Below, piece by piece: positions 17,082 through 24,495 of a stretch of 31,442 nt of DNA (position 1 is its first letter; the number at the start of each line of letters is the position of its first letter). The DNA comes from Lachnospiraceae bacterium UBA6998 (GTDB taxonomy: Bacteria > Bacillota > Clostridia > Lachnospirales > Lachnospiraceae). The stretch covers positions 1 through 31,442 of the forward strand of contig DJXS01000042.1 of NCBI GenBank assembly GCA_002448395.1, in the 5' to 3' direction. The notes beneath the pieces are model-generated. The model was not told the origin of the DNA. It worked only from the letters and a program-made list of their open reading frames with translations, and did not search any database. The translations under genes were made by a program, and so were the position numbers.

Positions 17082-18302
17082 ATGAAAACAAAATCCAAAA
17101 CATCTATGCCGCTGGCAATGCAGATCTTTATTGCGCTGGTGCTCGCAGTGATCGCGGGGCTTCTATTGCAGAATAATGTGGAGTTCGCCGATTCCTACAT
17201 CAAACCGCTCGGAACGGTCTTTCTGAATCTGGTCAAGTTCATCGTAGGTCCGATCGTGCTCTTTTCCATAATGGCCGGCGTAGTATCTCTCAAGGATATC
17301 CGCAAGGTCGGATCCATCGGCGGAATCACCGTCGTCTACTATTTTTGCACGACAGCTGTTGCGACCGTGATCGGCCTTGCCTTTGCCAATCTTTTCAAAG
17401 GCATGTATCCTGTCCTCTCCACAGACAGCCTGGCCTATGAAGCGCCCGAAGGGAAGACCATGATGGACGTGTTCGTAGGGATCTTCCCCAAGAACTTCGT
17501 AGAACCCATCGCTGAGGCCAACATGCTTCAGGTCATTGTCATGGCGCTTCTGATCGGATTTGCGATCATCTTCCTCGGAGAAAAGGTTGAAAAAGCCGCC
17601 GAAGGAATAAACCGCTGGAACGACATTTTCATGAAAGTTATGGAAATGATCCTCCGTCTCTCTCCTCTCGGCGTCTTCTGCCTGCTGTGCCCTGTGATCG
17701 CGGCAAACGGTCCCAAAGTCATCGGCTCGCTGGCAATGGTCCTTCTGACCGCCTATCTGGGATATATCATCCACGCAGTTGTGGTATATTCCTTCACAGT
17801 AAAGACACTGGGCGGATTAAGTCCGCTGAAATTCTTCAAAGGGATGATGCCTGCGATCATGTTCGCTTTTTCAAGCGCCTCTTCTGTAGGTACTCTCCCC
17901 CTCAATATTGAATGTACGGAAGAACTCGGAGCCACAAGAGAGATCACATCCTTCGTTCTGCCGCTGGGCGCCACCATCAATATGGACGGAACGGCGATCT
18001 ACCAGGGCGTGTGCGCCGTATTCATCGCGTCCTGCTACGGTATTGACCTGACACTGGGCCAGATGCTCACTATCGTACTTACTGCCACCCTCGCTTCTGT
18101 CGGAACAGCCGGCGTGCCCGGCGCAGGCATGGTCATGCTTGCTATGGTTCTTACATCCGTGGGACTTCCGATCGACGGCATTGCTCTGGTCGCCGGAGTA
18201 GACCGTATCTTTGACATGGGACGCACGACCCTCAATATCACCGGAGATGCCTCTGCAGCTCTCATTGTCACCAATATTCTCGAGAAAAAGAAAAAAGCGT
18301 AA
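17082..18302 (+). CDS. Dicarboxylate/acidic amino acid:cation symporter (DAACS, SLC1-like)
   Basis: A 406-residue inner-membrane transporter of the GltPh/DctA family with about eight helices and two re-entrant hairpins. Seen: HP1 SSASSVGTLP (264-273), TM7 NMDGT (300-304) for sodium, HP2 around ASVGTAGVPGAG (338-349), and TM8 VDRIFDMGRTTLNITGD. In TM8 the residues that align with GltPh Asp390, Asp394, Arg397, Asn401 and Asp405 are all kept (374, 378, 381, 385, 389). The kept arginine (381) points to an acidic substrate such as aspartate, glutamate or a C4-dicarboxylate rather than serine or threonine. GGGGGAACGT precedes the ATG. It is the only plus-strand gene here and stands alone with its own promoter and terminator. 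Confidence 0.93.
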   Translation: MKTKSKTSMPLAMQIFIALVLAVIAGLLLQNNVEFADSYIKPLGTVFLNLVKFIVGPIVLFSIMAGVVSLKDIRKVGSIGGITVVYYFCTTAVATVIGLAFANLFKGMYPVLSTDSLAYEAPEGKTMMDVFVGIFPKNFVEPIAEANMLQVIVMALLIGFAIIFLGEKVEKAAEGINRWNDIFMKVMEMILRLSPLGVFCLLCPVIAANGPKVIGSLAMVLLTAYLGYIIHAVVVYSFTVKTLGGLSPLKFFKGMMPAIMFAFSSASSVGTLPLNIECTEELGATREITSFVLPLGATINMDGTAIYQGVCAVFIASCYGIDLTLGQMLTIVLTATLASVGTAGVPGAGMVMLAMVLTSVGLPIDGIALVAGVDRIFDMGRTTLNITGDASAALIVTNILEKKKKA

Positions 18303-18343
18303 AACGCGTTTGGGCAGTCCCGATTTTCCCAAAGGCCAAATAA

Positions 18344-18370
18344 AGCCGGGCTTTAAAGCCCGGCTCTTTT
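18344..18370 (+). terminator. Intrinsic terminator between convergent genes
   Basis: Perfect 8-bp stem AGCCGGGC / GCCCGGCT (18344-18351 with 18358-18365), loop TTTAAA, then CTTTT ATT on the plus strand. In the minus reading the stem is followed by TTTATTTGG, so it probably serves both the symporter and the convergent small membrane protein gene. Confidence 0.92.
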
Positions 18371-18398
18371 ATTGCTTAATCATATATATCGTCGGATC

Positions 18399-18764
18399 TC
18401 AGATCGTATTCTCATACGCGTCCGCTTCCGTCCTGTGCATCTTCTTTCCGTTCAGGATGATATACCCATCCTCAATATCGTCGTGAACGATAAACCGCAC
18501 AGCAGGTTCCTCCAGCTCGGAGTGTCTGTGTCCGAACCGGCGGCAGGTGATATCCTGATCCTTTCTCAGTTTGTGGCCGTCAGTAGAACGAGGAGGCCTG
18601 TAACCGGTCCTCGCGCCTTTCATCATCGCTTCCAGCCGCTTTGCCGTATCACTCTGGGATGGTCTGACCGGCCGCCCGTCTTTTCCTTTCGAGGAAAAAC
18701 GTCTGAGTGAGAAGATCACGAGAAACCAGATCACGATCATTATATAGAGAACTAGCGATGCCAT
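18399..18764 (-). CDS. Small single-pass membrane protein of unknown function
   Basis: A 121-residue protein I do not recognise. Residues 3-20 form one strongly hydrophobic helix, followed by a basic stretch (RRFSSKGKDGRPVR), which predicts the N-terminus outside and the body in the cytoplasm. A middle part (about 45-80) is rich in R, K, H and D; the end (about 90-121) has beta-like segments VRFIVHDDIEDGYIILNGKK. A ribosome binding site AAGGATG precedes the ATG. It starts 13 bases after the stop of the alanyl-tRNA editing gene and is probably the last gene of the secA-prfB-alaX run, ending at the shared terminator. No function is proposed. Confidence 0.7.
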   Translation of the reverse strand: MASLVLYIMIVIWFLVIFSLRRFSSKGKDGRPVRPSQSDTAKRLEAMMKGARTGYRPPRSTDGHKLRKDQDITCRRFGHRHSELEEPAVRFIVHDDIEDGYIILNGKKMHRTEADAYENTI

Positions 18765-18777
18765 TTCACATCCTTTC

Positions 18778-20007
18778 TCACGGAAGGACTTCTGCTATGC
18801 AGGATTCCGTGCCTGTGACAGAACCTTGTATCATTTCCGGCTTTCCGCCTCCCTTGGCTCCCAGCTTTTCTCTGAGCACTTTCTGCACATCCCGGGAGTC
18901 CATTTTCCTGCTGCCCACAATATAGCGGTATTTGCCCTCTTTGTCGCTTCCGGCAAAAACCCCGCAGAAACCGTCATGCTCCTCGCAGAGCCTGTTGACG
19001 AGATTTCTCTGCACAATATTGTCCATATCACCGACAAACAAGAACACATTCTTCTGATCTTTGGGAATCGTTTCAAGACGAAGAAAAGCGGCTTTGTACT
19101 CAAGGTCACGGTTTTTCTGCTTCAGTTCGCCGATCTCGTCGAGAAGATGCCTGACTCCGTCCCCGATCTCATCCTGGCTGCGGTTTGTCAGATGGGATAC
19201 TTCCTCTATGCGCTGCTGCCTTTTCTGCATCAGCGCGAAGGCTCTCCTTCCGCATGCGATAAACAGGCGCATACCGCCATTAAAGCGCAGCGTCTTCACT
19301 ATTTTGATCAGGCCGATCTCTCCGGTCTTCCTGACATGGGTTGCGCAGCAAGCGCATACGTCCACTCCGGGGATCGTGACCAGACGGACCTGCCCCTCGA
19401 TCTCTATCTTGCTTCGGTAACTGATCTCCCCCAGTTTGTCCCTGTCAGGATAAGAGACCTCCACCGGGAGGTTTCTGTAGATGACCTCATTGGCTTCCCA
19501 TTCCAGGAGCAGGATCTCTTCCTCGCTGAGCTGTCCGTTGACGTCCAGTGTCACCGAATTGTCGCTGAGGTGGAAGCCGATATTATCAAACCCATACCGG
19601 TTATGCATCAGCCCGGACAAAATATGCTCGCCGGTGTGATTCTGCATAAAGCCGAATCTTCGCTCCCAGTTGATCTGAAGAAGCACCTGATCACCCGGCC
19701 GGAAAGGTTCCGTATTATCTTCCGGGCAGGTGACAATATGCCTGATCACGCCGTCTTCGATCTGCACATCCGTGACGGCCAGCATCTCAGAACTGCTTCC
19801 ATCGTCATTTCCTGCGCGGCAGATCCATCCGATGTCGGAGGACTGCCCCCCGCCTTCCGGGAAAAAGACTGTCCTGTCAAGAATCAGTTCCAGCCGAAAG
19901 CCGGGTTCCGGATTCTCTTCTCCCGGCAGTTTGCGGGCAGACAGGACCGCCGCCTCACACCGTGTCAGATATGCGTCTTTTTCGTAAAGTCTCTCTGTGC
20001 CGTTCAC
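18778..20007 (-). CDS. AlaX-type alanyl-tRNA editing protein with DHHA1 domain
   Basis: A 409-residue free-standing homologue of the AlaRS editing domain, predicted to hydrolyse Ser-tRNA(Ala) or Gly-tRNA(Ala). Seen: N-terminal beta-barrel with FFPEGGGQSSDIG, the zinc-binding pair His124/His128 (HTGEH) and Cys220/His224 (CATH) of the editing site, then a coiled stretch and a C-terminal DHHA1 domain with GGGKPEM, as in long AlaX-L proteins. The frame is open back to 20157 inside prfB, but without a ribosome binding site; the GTG at 20007, one base after the prfB stop, gives the usual start TERLYEKDAYL and the expected length. The poor ribosome binding site and tight junction suggest translational coupling to prfB. 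Confidence 0.88.
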   Translation of the reverse strand: MNGTERLYEKDAYLTRCEAAVLSARKLPGEENPEPGFRLELILDRTVFFPEGGGQSSDIGWICRAGNDDGSSSEMLAVTDVQIEDGVIRHIVTCPEDNTEPFRPGDQVLLQINWERRFGFMQNHTGEHILSGLMHNRYGFDNIGFHLSDNSVTLDVNGQLSEEEILLLEWEANEVIYRNLPVEVSYPDRDKLGEISYRSKIEIEGQVRLVTIPGVDVCACCATHVRKTGEIGLIKIVKTLRFNGGMRLFIACGRRAFALMQKRQQRIEEVSHLTNRSQDEIGDGVRHLLDEIGELKQKNRDLEYKAAFLRLETIPKDQKNVFLFVGDMDNIVQRNLVNRLCEEHDGFCGVFAGSDKEGKYRYIVGSRKMDSRDVQKVLREKLGAKGGGKPEMIQGSVTGTESCIAEVLP

Positions 20008-20008
20008 G

Positions 20009-21133
20009 TCAAATGTTCTTTCTCTCTGCTTTACCGGCTTCCATCTTGAGGTAAGCATTGATGAAGCGGTCGATATCTCCGTCCAGTACAGCACCGGTAT
20101 TGCTGGTCTCCTCCGCTGTTCTCGTGTCCTTGACCAGTGTATAAGGCTGCAGGACATAAGAGCGGATCTGGCTTCCCCAGGCGATATCCTTCACTTCGCC
20201 GCGGATACCGGCAAGCTTAGCCTGCTCCTCTTCCATTCTCTTCATATACAGCTTGGCTTTGAGCATCTGCATAGCCTTGTCCTTGTTCTGGAACTGGGAG
20301 CGCTCATTCTGGCATGTCACAACGATTCCCGAAGGGAAGTGCGTGATGCGGATCGCCGAAGAAGTTTTATTGATATGCTGTCCGCCTGCGCCGCTGCTTC
20401 GGTATGTGTCGATCCGGATATCATCGGGATTGATGACAATGTCAATATCCTTTTCAATGTCGGGCATGACATCACAGGAGACAAAGGAAGTCTGTCTCTT
20501 GCCCTGCGCGTTGAAGGGAGATATACGGACAAGTCTGTGTACGCCTCTCTCGGACTTAAGATAGCCGTAAGCGTTCGTGCCGTTGATCTGGAAGTCCACG
20601 GACTTGATGCCCGCTTCATCGCCGTCCACAAAGTTCATTACGTCCACTGTAAATCCCTTGCGGTCCGCCCAGCGCGTATACATCCTGTAGAGCATGGAGC
20701 ACCAGTCGCAGCTCTCTGTTCCGCCGGCTCCGGCGTTCAGGCTGACGATCGCGTTGGAATCGTCATACTCACCTGTGAGAAGAGTGGAGAGTCTCATCTC
20801 TTCGAGTTTCTCCTTAAAGGCGTCCAGGTCTTCTCTGATCGTGTCGATCACAGAACGGTCATCCTCTTCATTTCCCATCTCAATGAGCATCATCATGTCC
20901 TCGTAAGATGTGCTGAGCTGGTCGGCATCCTCTACAAGGGTCTGCAGATCCTTGAGCTGTTTCATCTTTTTGTTGGCTGTATCCGCATCGTTCCAGAAGT
21001 CGGGCGCTTCCGACTCCCTCGAGAGCTCCTCGATCCTCTGTTTCTTATAATCCAGGTCCAGTGAATCCCTGACTTCCTCAAGCGGCGTCTCGTACTGCTG
21101 CAGTTCAAGCTTCATCTGGTCTAATTCGATCAT
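20009..21133 (-). CDS. prfB: Peptide chain release factor 2 (single frame, no programmed frameshift)
   Basis: A 374-residue class I release factor that reads UGA and UAA. Seen: the stop-codon-reading SPF motif (205-207, which marks RF2) and the peptidyl-tRNA hydrolysis motif GGQ (250-252). AAGGAG lies 10 bases before the ATG. Many bacteria interrupt prfB near codon 25 with an in-frame UGA and a +1 shift; here that region reads through without a stop (codons for V-R-D-S-L-D, with AGGG and CTGGAC where AGGGGG and CTTTGAC stand in E. coli). It follows secA by 38 bases, the usual Firmicute order, and runs directly into the alanyl-tRNA editing gene. Confidence 0.97.
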   Translation of the reverse strand: MIELDQMKLELQQYETPLEEVRDSLDLDYKKQRIEELSRESEAPDFWNDADTANKKMKQLKDLQTLVEDADQLSTSYEDMMMLIEMGNEEDDRSVIDTIREDLDAFKEKLEEMRLSTLLTGEYDDSNAIVSLNAGAGGTESCDWCSMLYRMYTRWADRKGFTVDVMNFVDGDEAGIKSVDFQINGTNAYGYLKSERGVHRLVRISPFNAQGKRQTSFVSCDVMPDIEKDIDIVINPDDIRIDTYRSSGAGGQHINKTSSAIRITHFPSGIVVTCQNERSQFQNKDKAMQMLKAKLYMKRMEEEQAKLAGIRGEVKDIAWGSQIRSYVLQPYTLVKDTRTAEETSNTGAVLDGDIDRFINAYLKMEAGKAERKNI

Positions 21134-21171
21134 TCGCTGTTAATCTCCTTATATAATATTGACGGAATTTA

Positions 21172-23742
21172 TCACTGTTTGCGACCGCAGCAGTTCTTAT
21201 ATTTTTTGCCGCTTCCGCAGGGGCAGGGATCATTGGGATAAATTTTCTTCTCGACCCTTCTCTTGGGATCCCTTGCCGTAGTCTCGTCCTTATTGGTTCC
21301 GGTCACCTTGGCGACCTCTTCTCTCTCGACCTTCTGCTCTACTTTGACATGGAAGAGTACACGGACCGTCTCCTCCATGATGTTGTGGTTCATCTCATTG
21401 AACATGTCATAGCCGGCAATCTTGTACTCCACCAGCGGATCATGCTGTCCGAGAGCCTGAAGGCCGATACTCTGACGCAGCTGGTCCATATCGTCGATGT
21501 GGTCCATCCACTTTCTGTCGACGACTTTGAGGAGCACCACGCGCTCCAGTTCTCTTACGGCTTCCTCATCCGGGAACTCGGATTCCTTGCTCTCATAGAG
21601 CTCCAGCGCCTCTTCCTTGAGCTGCTGCTTAAGGCCGTTCTTGGTGCGCTCCTTGATCCTTCCCCTGTTAATGACCTTGAAAGGAATCGTGGGCAGAAGC
21701 AGCTCATTGAGCTCAGTGAGATTCCACTCGTCGCTGTCCTGGTCCTCGGAAATACTGATATCCACCGCTCTCTCGACTACCTCTGTGATCATATTGAGGA
21801 TAGAATCCCTCATGCTCTCGCCGTCGAGTACCTGGCGGCGCTGCTTGTACATGATCTCTCTCTGCTCATTCATGACCTGGTCATAATCCAGCAGATTCTT
21901 ACGAATACCGAAGTTGTTGGCCTCGATCTTCTTCTGGGCGCCCTCAACCGCCTTTGTGAGGGACTTGTGGGAGATTTCCTCGCCCTCCGGGATCTTAAGC
22001 GCGTTGAACATGGCGATCATTCTGTCGGAACCGAACAGGCGCATCAGATCGTCTTCCAGAGAGATGTAGAAGCGTGATTCACCGGGGTCTCCCTGTCGTC
22101 CGCTTCGTCCGCGCAGCTGATTGTCGATACGCCTTGACTCATGTCTCTCTGTGCCGATGATCTTGAGACCGCCGGCTGCCTTCGCCTCTTCGTCGAGCTT
22201 GATATCCGTACCACGGCCTGCCATGTTAGTCGCGATCGTAACTGCTCCGTGCTGACCTGCCTGAGCTACGATCTCAGCTTCCATCTCATGGAACTTGGCG
22301 TTCAATACGTTGTGCGGAATTCCTTCTCTGCGGAGCATCTTGGATACATCCTCGGAGACCTGGATCGTGATCGTGCCGACCAAAACGGGCTGGCCTTTCT
22401 CATGTGCTTCCTTAACAGCCTCAACGACCGCCTTATACTTCTCTTTCTTGGTCTTGTAGACCGCGTCCTGATGATCTTTACGGATAACAGGTTTATTTGT
22501 AGGGATCTCGATAACGTCCATGCCGTAGATCTCGCGGAATTCGCGCTCTTCGGTGAGGGCCGTACCGGTCATACCGCACTTCTTGTCGAATTTATTGAAG
22601 AAGTTCTGGAAAGTGATCGTAGCAAGAGTCTTGCTCTCTTTTTTGACCTTGACATTTTCCTTCGCTTCAATCGCCTGGTGGAGACCGTCACTGTAGCGTC
22701 TTCCGGGCATTACACGGCCTGTAAATTCATCTACGATCAGCACCTGATCGTCCTTGACGATATAATCGTGATCTCTGTGCATCAGATTGTTTGCTCTCAG
22801 AGCAAGGATGATGCAGTGCTGGATCTCGAGGTTCTCCGGATCCGCGAGGTTGGGGATGTGGAAGAACTTCTCGACCTTGGAGACGCCTTCCGCCGTGAGA
22901 TTGACTACCTTGTCCTTCTCGTTGACGATGAAGTCGCCGGTCTCCTCTCTCTCAACGCCCATGATCGCGTCGATCTTGGACAGGTCTTCCATATCTTCGC
23001 CGCGCTTCATCTGCTTGGCCAGAATATCACAGGCCTCGTAGATCTTGGTGGATTTGCCGCTCTGTCCGGAAATGATAAGAGGTGTGCGCGCCTCATCGAT
23101 CAGGACCGAGTCGACCTCGTCGATGATGGCGAAGTGAAGTTCCCGAAGTACCAGGTTCTTCTTGTAGATCGCCATATTGTCACGCAGATAATCAAAGCCG
23201 AGCTCATTATTTGTTACGTAGGTGATGTCGCAGCCATAAGCCTGCTGCCTTTCCTCGCTGCTCATGCTGTTGAGGACAACGCCTACGGAAAGTCCCATAA
23301 ACTGGTAGACCTGGCCCATCCACTCCGCGTCACGCTTGGCCAGGTAATCGTTGACTGTGACTACATGCACGCCTCTGCCTTCCAGAGCGTTTAGGTACGC
23401 GGGCATGGTTGCCACCAGGGTCTTACCTTCACCGGTGCGCATCTCCGCGATACGGCCCTGGTGCAGGATAATACCGCCGATCAGCTGTACACGGAAAGGC
23501 TCCATTCCCAATGACCTTCTCGCGCCTTCCCTGACTGCCGCATAGGCCTCGGGAAGAAGATCGTCCAGCGTCTCCCCTTCCGCAAGCCTTTTTTTGAATT
23601 CATCTGTCTTGCCCCGGAGCTGTTCGTCACTCAGTTCCTGCATCTGAGGGCGAAGATCTTCAATTCTTTTTACGAGAGGCTCGATCCTCCTGAGCTCTCT
23701 CTGGCTGTGTGTGCCGAATAACATATCTGTAATCTTGGACAT
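21172..23742 (-). CDS. secA: SecA, ATPase motor of the Sec protein export pathway
   Basis: An 856-residue motor that drives preproteins through SecYEG. Seen: DEAD-type Walker A MRTGEGKT (101-108), the [17 protein letters not shown] motif of nucleotide-binding domain 1, the preprotein cross-linking domain, GRGTDIKLD and the [16 protein letters not shown] motif of domain 2, helical scaffold and wing domains, and a C-terminal SEC-C zinc tail (Cys840, Cys842, Cys851, Cys852), which binds SecB or ribosomes in other species. CAGGAG precedes the ATG. It is not split as in SecA2 systems. It is first in the run secA-prfB-alaX-small membrane protein and its promoter region holds a large inverted repeat. 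Confidence 0.97.
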   Translation of the reverse strand: MSKITDMLFGTHSQRELRRIEPLVKRIEDLRPQMQELSDEQLRGKTDEFKKRLAEGETLDDLLPEAYAAVREGARRSLGMEPFRVQLIGGIILHQGRIAEMRTGEGKTLVATMPAYLNALEGRGVHVVTVNDYLAKRDAEWMGQVYQFMGLSVGVVLNSMSSEERQQAYGCDITYVTNNELGFDYLRDNMAIYKKNLVLRELHFAIIDEVDSVLIDEARTPLIISGQSGKSTKIYEACDILAKQMKRGEDMEDLSKIDAIMGVEREETGDFIVNEKDKVVNLTAEGVSKVEKFFHIPNLADPENLEIQHCIILALRANNLMHRDHDYIVKDDQVLIVDEFTGRVMPGRRYSDGLHQAIEAKENVKVKKESKTLATITFQNFFNKFDKKCGMTGTALTEEREFREIYGMDVIEIPTNKPVIRKDHQDAVYKTKKEKYKAVVEAVKEAHEKGQPVLVGTITIQVSEDVSKMLRREGIPHNVLNAKFHEMEAEIVAQAGQHGAVTIATNMAGRGTDIKLDEEAKAAGGLKIIGTERHESRRIDNQLRGRSGRQGDPGESRFYISLEDDLMRLFGSDRMIAMFNALKIPEGEEISHKSLTKAVEGAQKKIEANNFGIRKNLLDYDQVMNEQREIMYKQRRQVLDGESMRDSILNMITEVVERAVDISISEDQDSDEWNLTELNELLLPTIPFKVINRGRIKERTKNGLKQQLKEEALELYESKESEFPDEEAVRELERVVLLKVVDRKWMDHIDDMDQLRQSIGLQALGQHDPLVEYKIAGYDMFNEMNHNIMEETVRVLFHVKVEQKVEREEVAKVTGTNKDETTARDPKRRVEKKIYPNDPCPCGSGKKYKNCCGRKQ

Positions 23743-23782
23743 ATTCTATACTCCTGATTCATATACCTAATGCGCATATTCT

Positions 23783-23809
23783 TTGAAATGATATCACAAA
23801 TCACTTCAA
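23783..23809 (-). promoter_or_regulatory. Inverted repeat over the likely secA promoter
   Basis: Arms TTGAAATGAT (23783-23792) and ATCACTTCAA (23800-23809) pair at 9 of 10 positions across a 7-base spacer. On the minus strand the repeat contains TGATATCAT, an extended -10 (TATCAT at 23788-23793) without a clear -35. The size and position fit an operator of a dimeric regulator such as the adjacent OhrR-type protein, or a global one. Binding is inferred. Confidence 0.5.
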
Positions 23810-23845
23810 TGCGCTATTCTTCCGCATCATTATTCACAGAGATTC

Positions 23846-23869
23846 CACAAGCCGTTCAGCGGGCTTGTG
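23846..23869 (-). other. Stem-loop at the end of the OhrR-type gene
   Basis: Perfect 8-bp stem CACAAGCC / GGCTTGTG (23846-23853 with 23862-23869); the ohrR stop codon lies in the loop. No T run follows in the minus reading, so it is at best a weak terminator. It may stabilise the 3' end or be cleared by the ribosome. Confidence 0.45.
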
Positions 23870-24293
23870 CGCCGAGCACCTTGTACAGCAGTCTGTAAAG
23901 TTCTGAGGCCTCCTCAGGCTCCAGGTTAACGCAGCTGGACATGGATCCCGGAATGCTCAGGGCCTCTTCCCTAAGCTCCCATCCCTTCTCTGTTACGGTC
24001 ACGATCAGGTTCCTTTCGTCTTCTTTTGATCGCTTTCTCTCAAGATAACCTTTGCTCTCGAGCTTCTTGAGAACAGGCGTCAGTGTCCCGGAATCGAGAA
24101 AAAGCACAAGGCCGAGTTCTCTCACATTCATGCTCTCGTTTTCCCAGAGCGCCATCATCGTAATATACTGCGTATAAGTAAGATCGAACTTATCGAGAAA
24201 GGGCTTGTATCTTCTTATGATCTCCTTGGAGCAGGCGTAAAGCGGAAAGCACAGCTGGCTTTTCAGCTTCAGGCAGTCGTATTTATCACTCAT
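23856..24293 (-). CDS. ohrR: OhrR-type MarR-family thiol-based peroxide sensor
   Basis: A 145-residue winged-helix repressor. It closely follows the OhrR pattern: LKSQLCFPLYACSKEIIRRYKP with the reactive Cys15, Tyr29 and Tyr40 at the same residue numbers as in Bacillus subtilis OhrR, where the tyrosines hydrogen-bond to Cys15. The DNA-recognition helix LDSGTLTPVLKKLE and wing SKEDERNLIV are also typical. Residue 21 is a second cysteine in the same helix. OhrR family members release DNA when Cys15 is oxidised by organic hydroperoxides. No ohr peroxidase gene lies next to it. Likely autoregulated through the inverted repeats at its promoter. The symbol is by family resemblance. Confidence 0.82.
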   Translation of the reverse strand: MSDKYDCLKLKSQLCFPLYACSKEIIRRYKPFLDKFDLTYTQYITMMALWENESMNVRELGLVLFLDSGTLTPVLKKLESKGYLERKRSKEDERNLIVTVTEKGWELREEALSIPGSMSSCVNLEPEEASELYRLLYKVLGAQAR

Positions 24294-24327
24294 GGAATTT
24301 AATCCTCCAAAATGTTGCTGTTTTTTG

Positions 24328-24372
24328 TCGCATCATGCAATCGAATTTATCACAATTTAATAGCGATTGCAA
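24328..24372 (-). promoter_or_regulatory. Promoter of the ohrR-type gene with overlapping operator repeats
   Basis: The minus strand has -35 TTGCAA (24367-24372) and -10 TAAATT (24344-24349) at exactly 17 bases. A perfect 8-bp inverted repeat TGCAATCG (24336-24343) / CGATTGCA (24364-24371) brackets the spacer, and a second pseudo-palindrome TCGCATCATGCAA (24328-24340) lies just downstream of the -10. This is the layout expected for MarR-family autorepression. The octamer TATCACAA (24348-24355) also occurs in the secA operator repeat. Confidence 0.7.
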
Positions 24373-24427
24373 CCGTCTCCCTGAACTTCAGCAGATGAAA
24401 TAAGAAAACTGACATATATTCTCCTGC

Positions 24428-24476
24428 AAAAAAGAGAGGCAGCGTGATTGAGGAGTAACTCCTCATCAGCTGCCTC
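24428..24476 (-). terminator. Strong intrinsic terminator after the wall amidase gene
   Basis: Outer stem GAGGCAGC / GCTGCCTC (24436-24443 with 24469-24476) and inner stem TGAGGAG / CTCCTCA (24449-24455 with 24459-24465), separated by a small internal loop, then TCTTTTTT in the minus reading. It ends the transcript 20 bases after the stop codon at 24496 and isolates the ohrR-type gene. Confidence 0.93.
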
Positions 24477-24495
24477 GTCTTTATGATCTTCTATC

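Noticed and set aside
22141..23394. 417-codon plus-strand frame opposite secA, and similar ones opposite prfB, alaX and the wall amidase (for example 24952-26133)
   Set aside because: All lie fully inside strong minus-strand genes, with no motifs or initiation signals.
24419..24495. Small RNA or CRISPR-like repeat near the wall amidase end
   Set aside because: The repeat-like bases are simply the two arms of a strong intrinsic terminator with a U-tract.
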